In this document: piece after piece, positions 30,317 to 30,443 of the stretch | Numbering within the stretch: the first letter of the stretch is position 1 | How the letters are laid out: each line of letters starts with the position of its first letter | Source: Gnetum montanum | Taxonomy: Eukaryota; Streptophyta; Gnetopsida; Gnetales; Gnetaceae | DNA length: 30,443 bases | Direction: 5' to 3' | Assembly (NCBI GenBank): GCA_015680685.1 | Contig: MNCI01037967.1 | Location: 43,218 to 73,660 of the forward strand | Notes under the pieces: model-generated | Databases searched by the model: none | Told to the model about the DNA's origin: nothing | What the model saw: the letters and a program-made list of their open reading frames with translations, nothing else | Made by a program: the position numbers and the translations under genes

Positions 30317-30443
30317 ACGCTCGAAGCGGTCATACTGAGTGTACTTAACTAGGAGAGTCAAGGGTTGAGAGAGATTAATTAACTAGGAAAGCATTNACGC
30401 TCGAAGTGGTCATACTGAGTGTACTTAACTAGGAGAGTCAAGG
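30317..30443. repeat. 47-bp direct copies near a single N (likely assembly artefact)
   Basis: 30317-30363 recurs at 30397-30443 with one difference, immediately after the N at 30396. The left LTR of B has a single copy (26627-26670 region). It is the same pattern as the other two junctions. Confidence 0.8.

Larger units (their letters stand above)
26227..30443 (-). mobile_element. Element B: gag-only non-autonomous LTR retrotransposon, same family as A
   Basis: It reads on the minus strand. Its 3' LTR is on the left (26227-27002) and its 5' LTR starts at 29846 and runs off the window. Between them are the primer site, gag and a short 3' region, and no protease, RT, RNase H or integrase. Gag stops at 27393 just after the segment equivalent to A about 4010, and from about 27350 leftward the sequence matches A from about 9460. 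About 5.4 kb of pol and 3' sequence present in A is therefore absent. This is the layout called TR-GAG. The LTRs differ less than those of A, mostly in the first 125 bases. The left flanking bases AACAG (26222-26226) would be half of the target duplication. Confidence 0.85.
29846..30443 (-). repeat. 5' LTR of element B, partial at window edge
   Basis: It matches 26227 onward from TGATGAGTGGCGAGG. It contains two single-N junctions (29971 and 30396), each flanked by a direct copy, so its apparent length is inflated by about 74 and possibly about 80 bases. The U3 part lies outside the window. Confidence 0.85.

Overview
The window looks like repeat-dense nuclear DNA of a seed plant with a large genome. 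It is AT-rich and poor in CpG, holds no intact gene, and almost everything recognisable is decayed, partly nested Ty3/gypsy LTR retrotransposon sequence. A gymnosperm would fit, but nothing here proves it. There are no rRNA, tRNA or CRISPR features and no bacterial signals.

Layout: 1-726, AT-rich sequence with a degraded tRNA-like (SINE-like) box A/B pair. 727-10674, a complete but dead element 'A' on the plus strand: two LTRs, a tRNA-Asp-type primer site, then gag, protease, reverse transcriptase, RNase H and integrase, followed by about 1.9 kb of unexplained 3' sequence. It is Athila-like. 10675-11848, AT-rich with a second SINE-like piece. 11849 to about 14720, element 'C', a third relative with a 5' LTR running into an 817-base N gap and then a gag fragment, cut off before pol. 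14773-17270, a possible minus-strand split pseudogene of unknown family. About 17830-20960, a degenerate tandem array with units near 187 bp arranged as dimers near 380 bp. 21566 to about 25490, element 'D', a Tat-lineage pol (RT, RNase H, second archaeal-type RNase H, integrase) with no visible gag or protease upstream; a splice-acceptor-like site precedes it and a 29-bp tandem array follows it. 26227 to the window end, element 'B' on the minus strand: the same family as A, but gag is joined directly to the 3' untranslated region, so it is a gag-only non-autonomous element. B sits in what may be the 3' LTR of D.

How the parts relate: A, B and C are one family. They share LTR ends TGATGA...TCATCA (A and B), a U3 inverted repeat AATATC-N8-GATAT[T/C] (A, B, C), an unusually compact CCHC knuckle in gag, and in A and B the same primer site and polypurine tract. 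A-like pol may once have mobilised B. D is unrelated to them and shows the repeat-generating 3' UTR known from Tat elements. Three single-N junctions are flanked by near-identical direct copies of 47-73 bp and look like unmerged contig overlaps, so they should not be read as biology.
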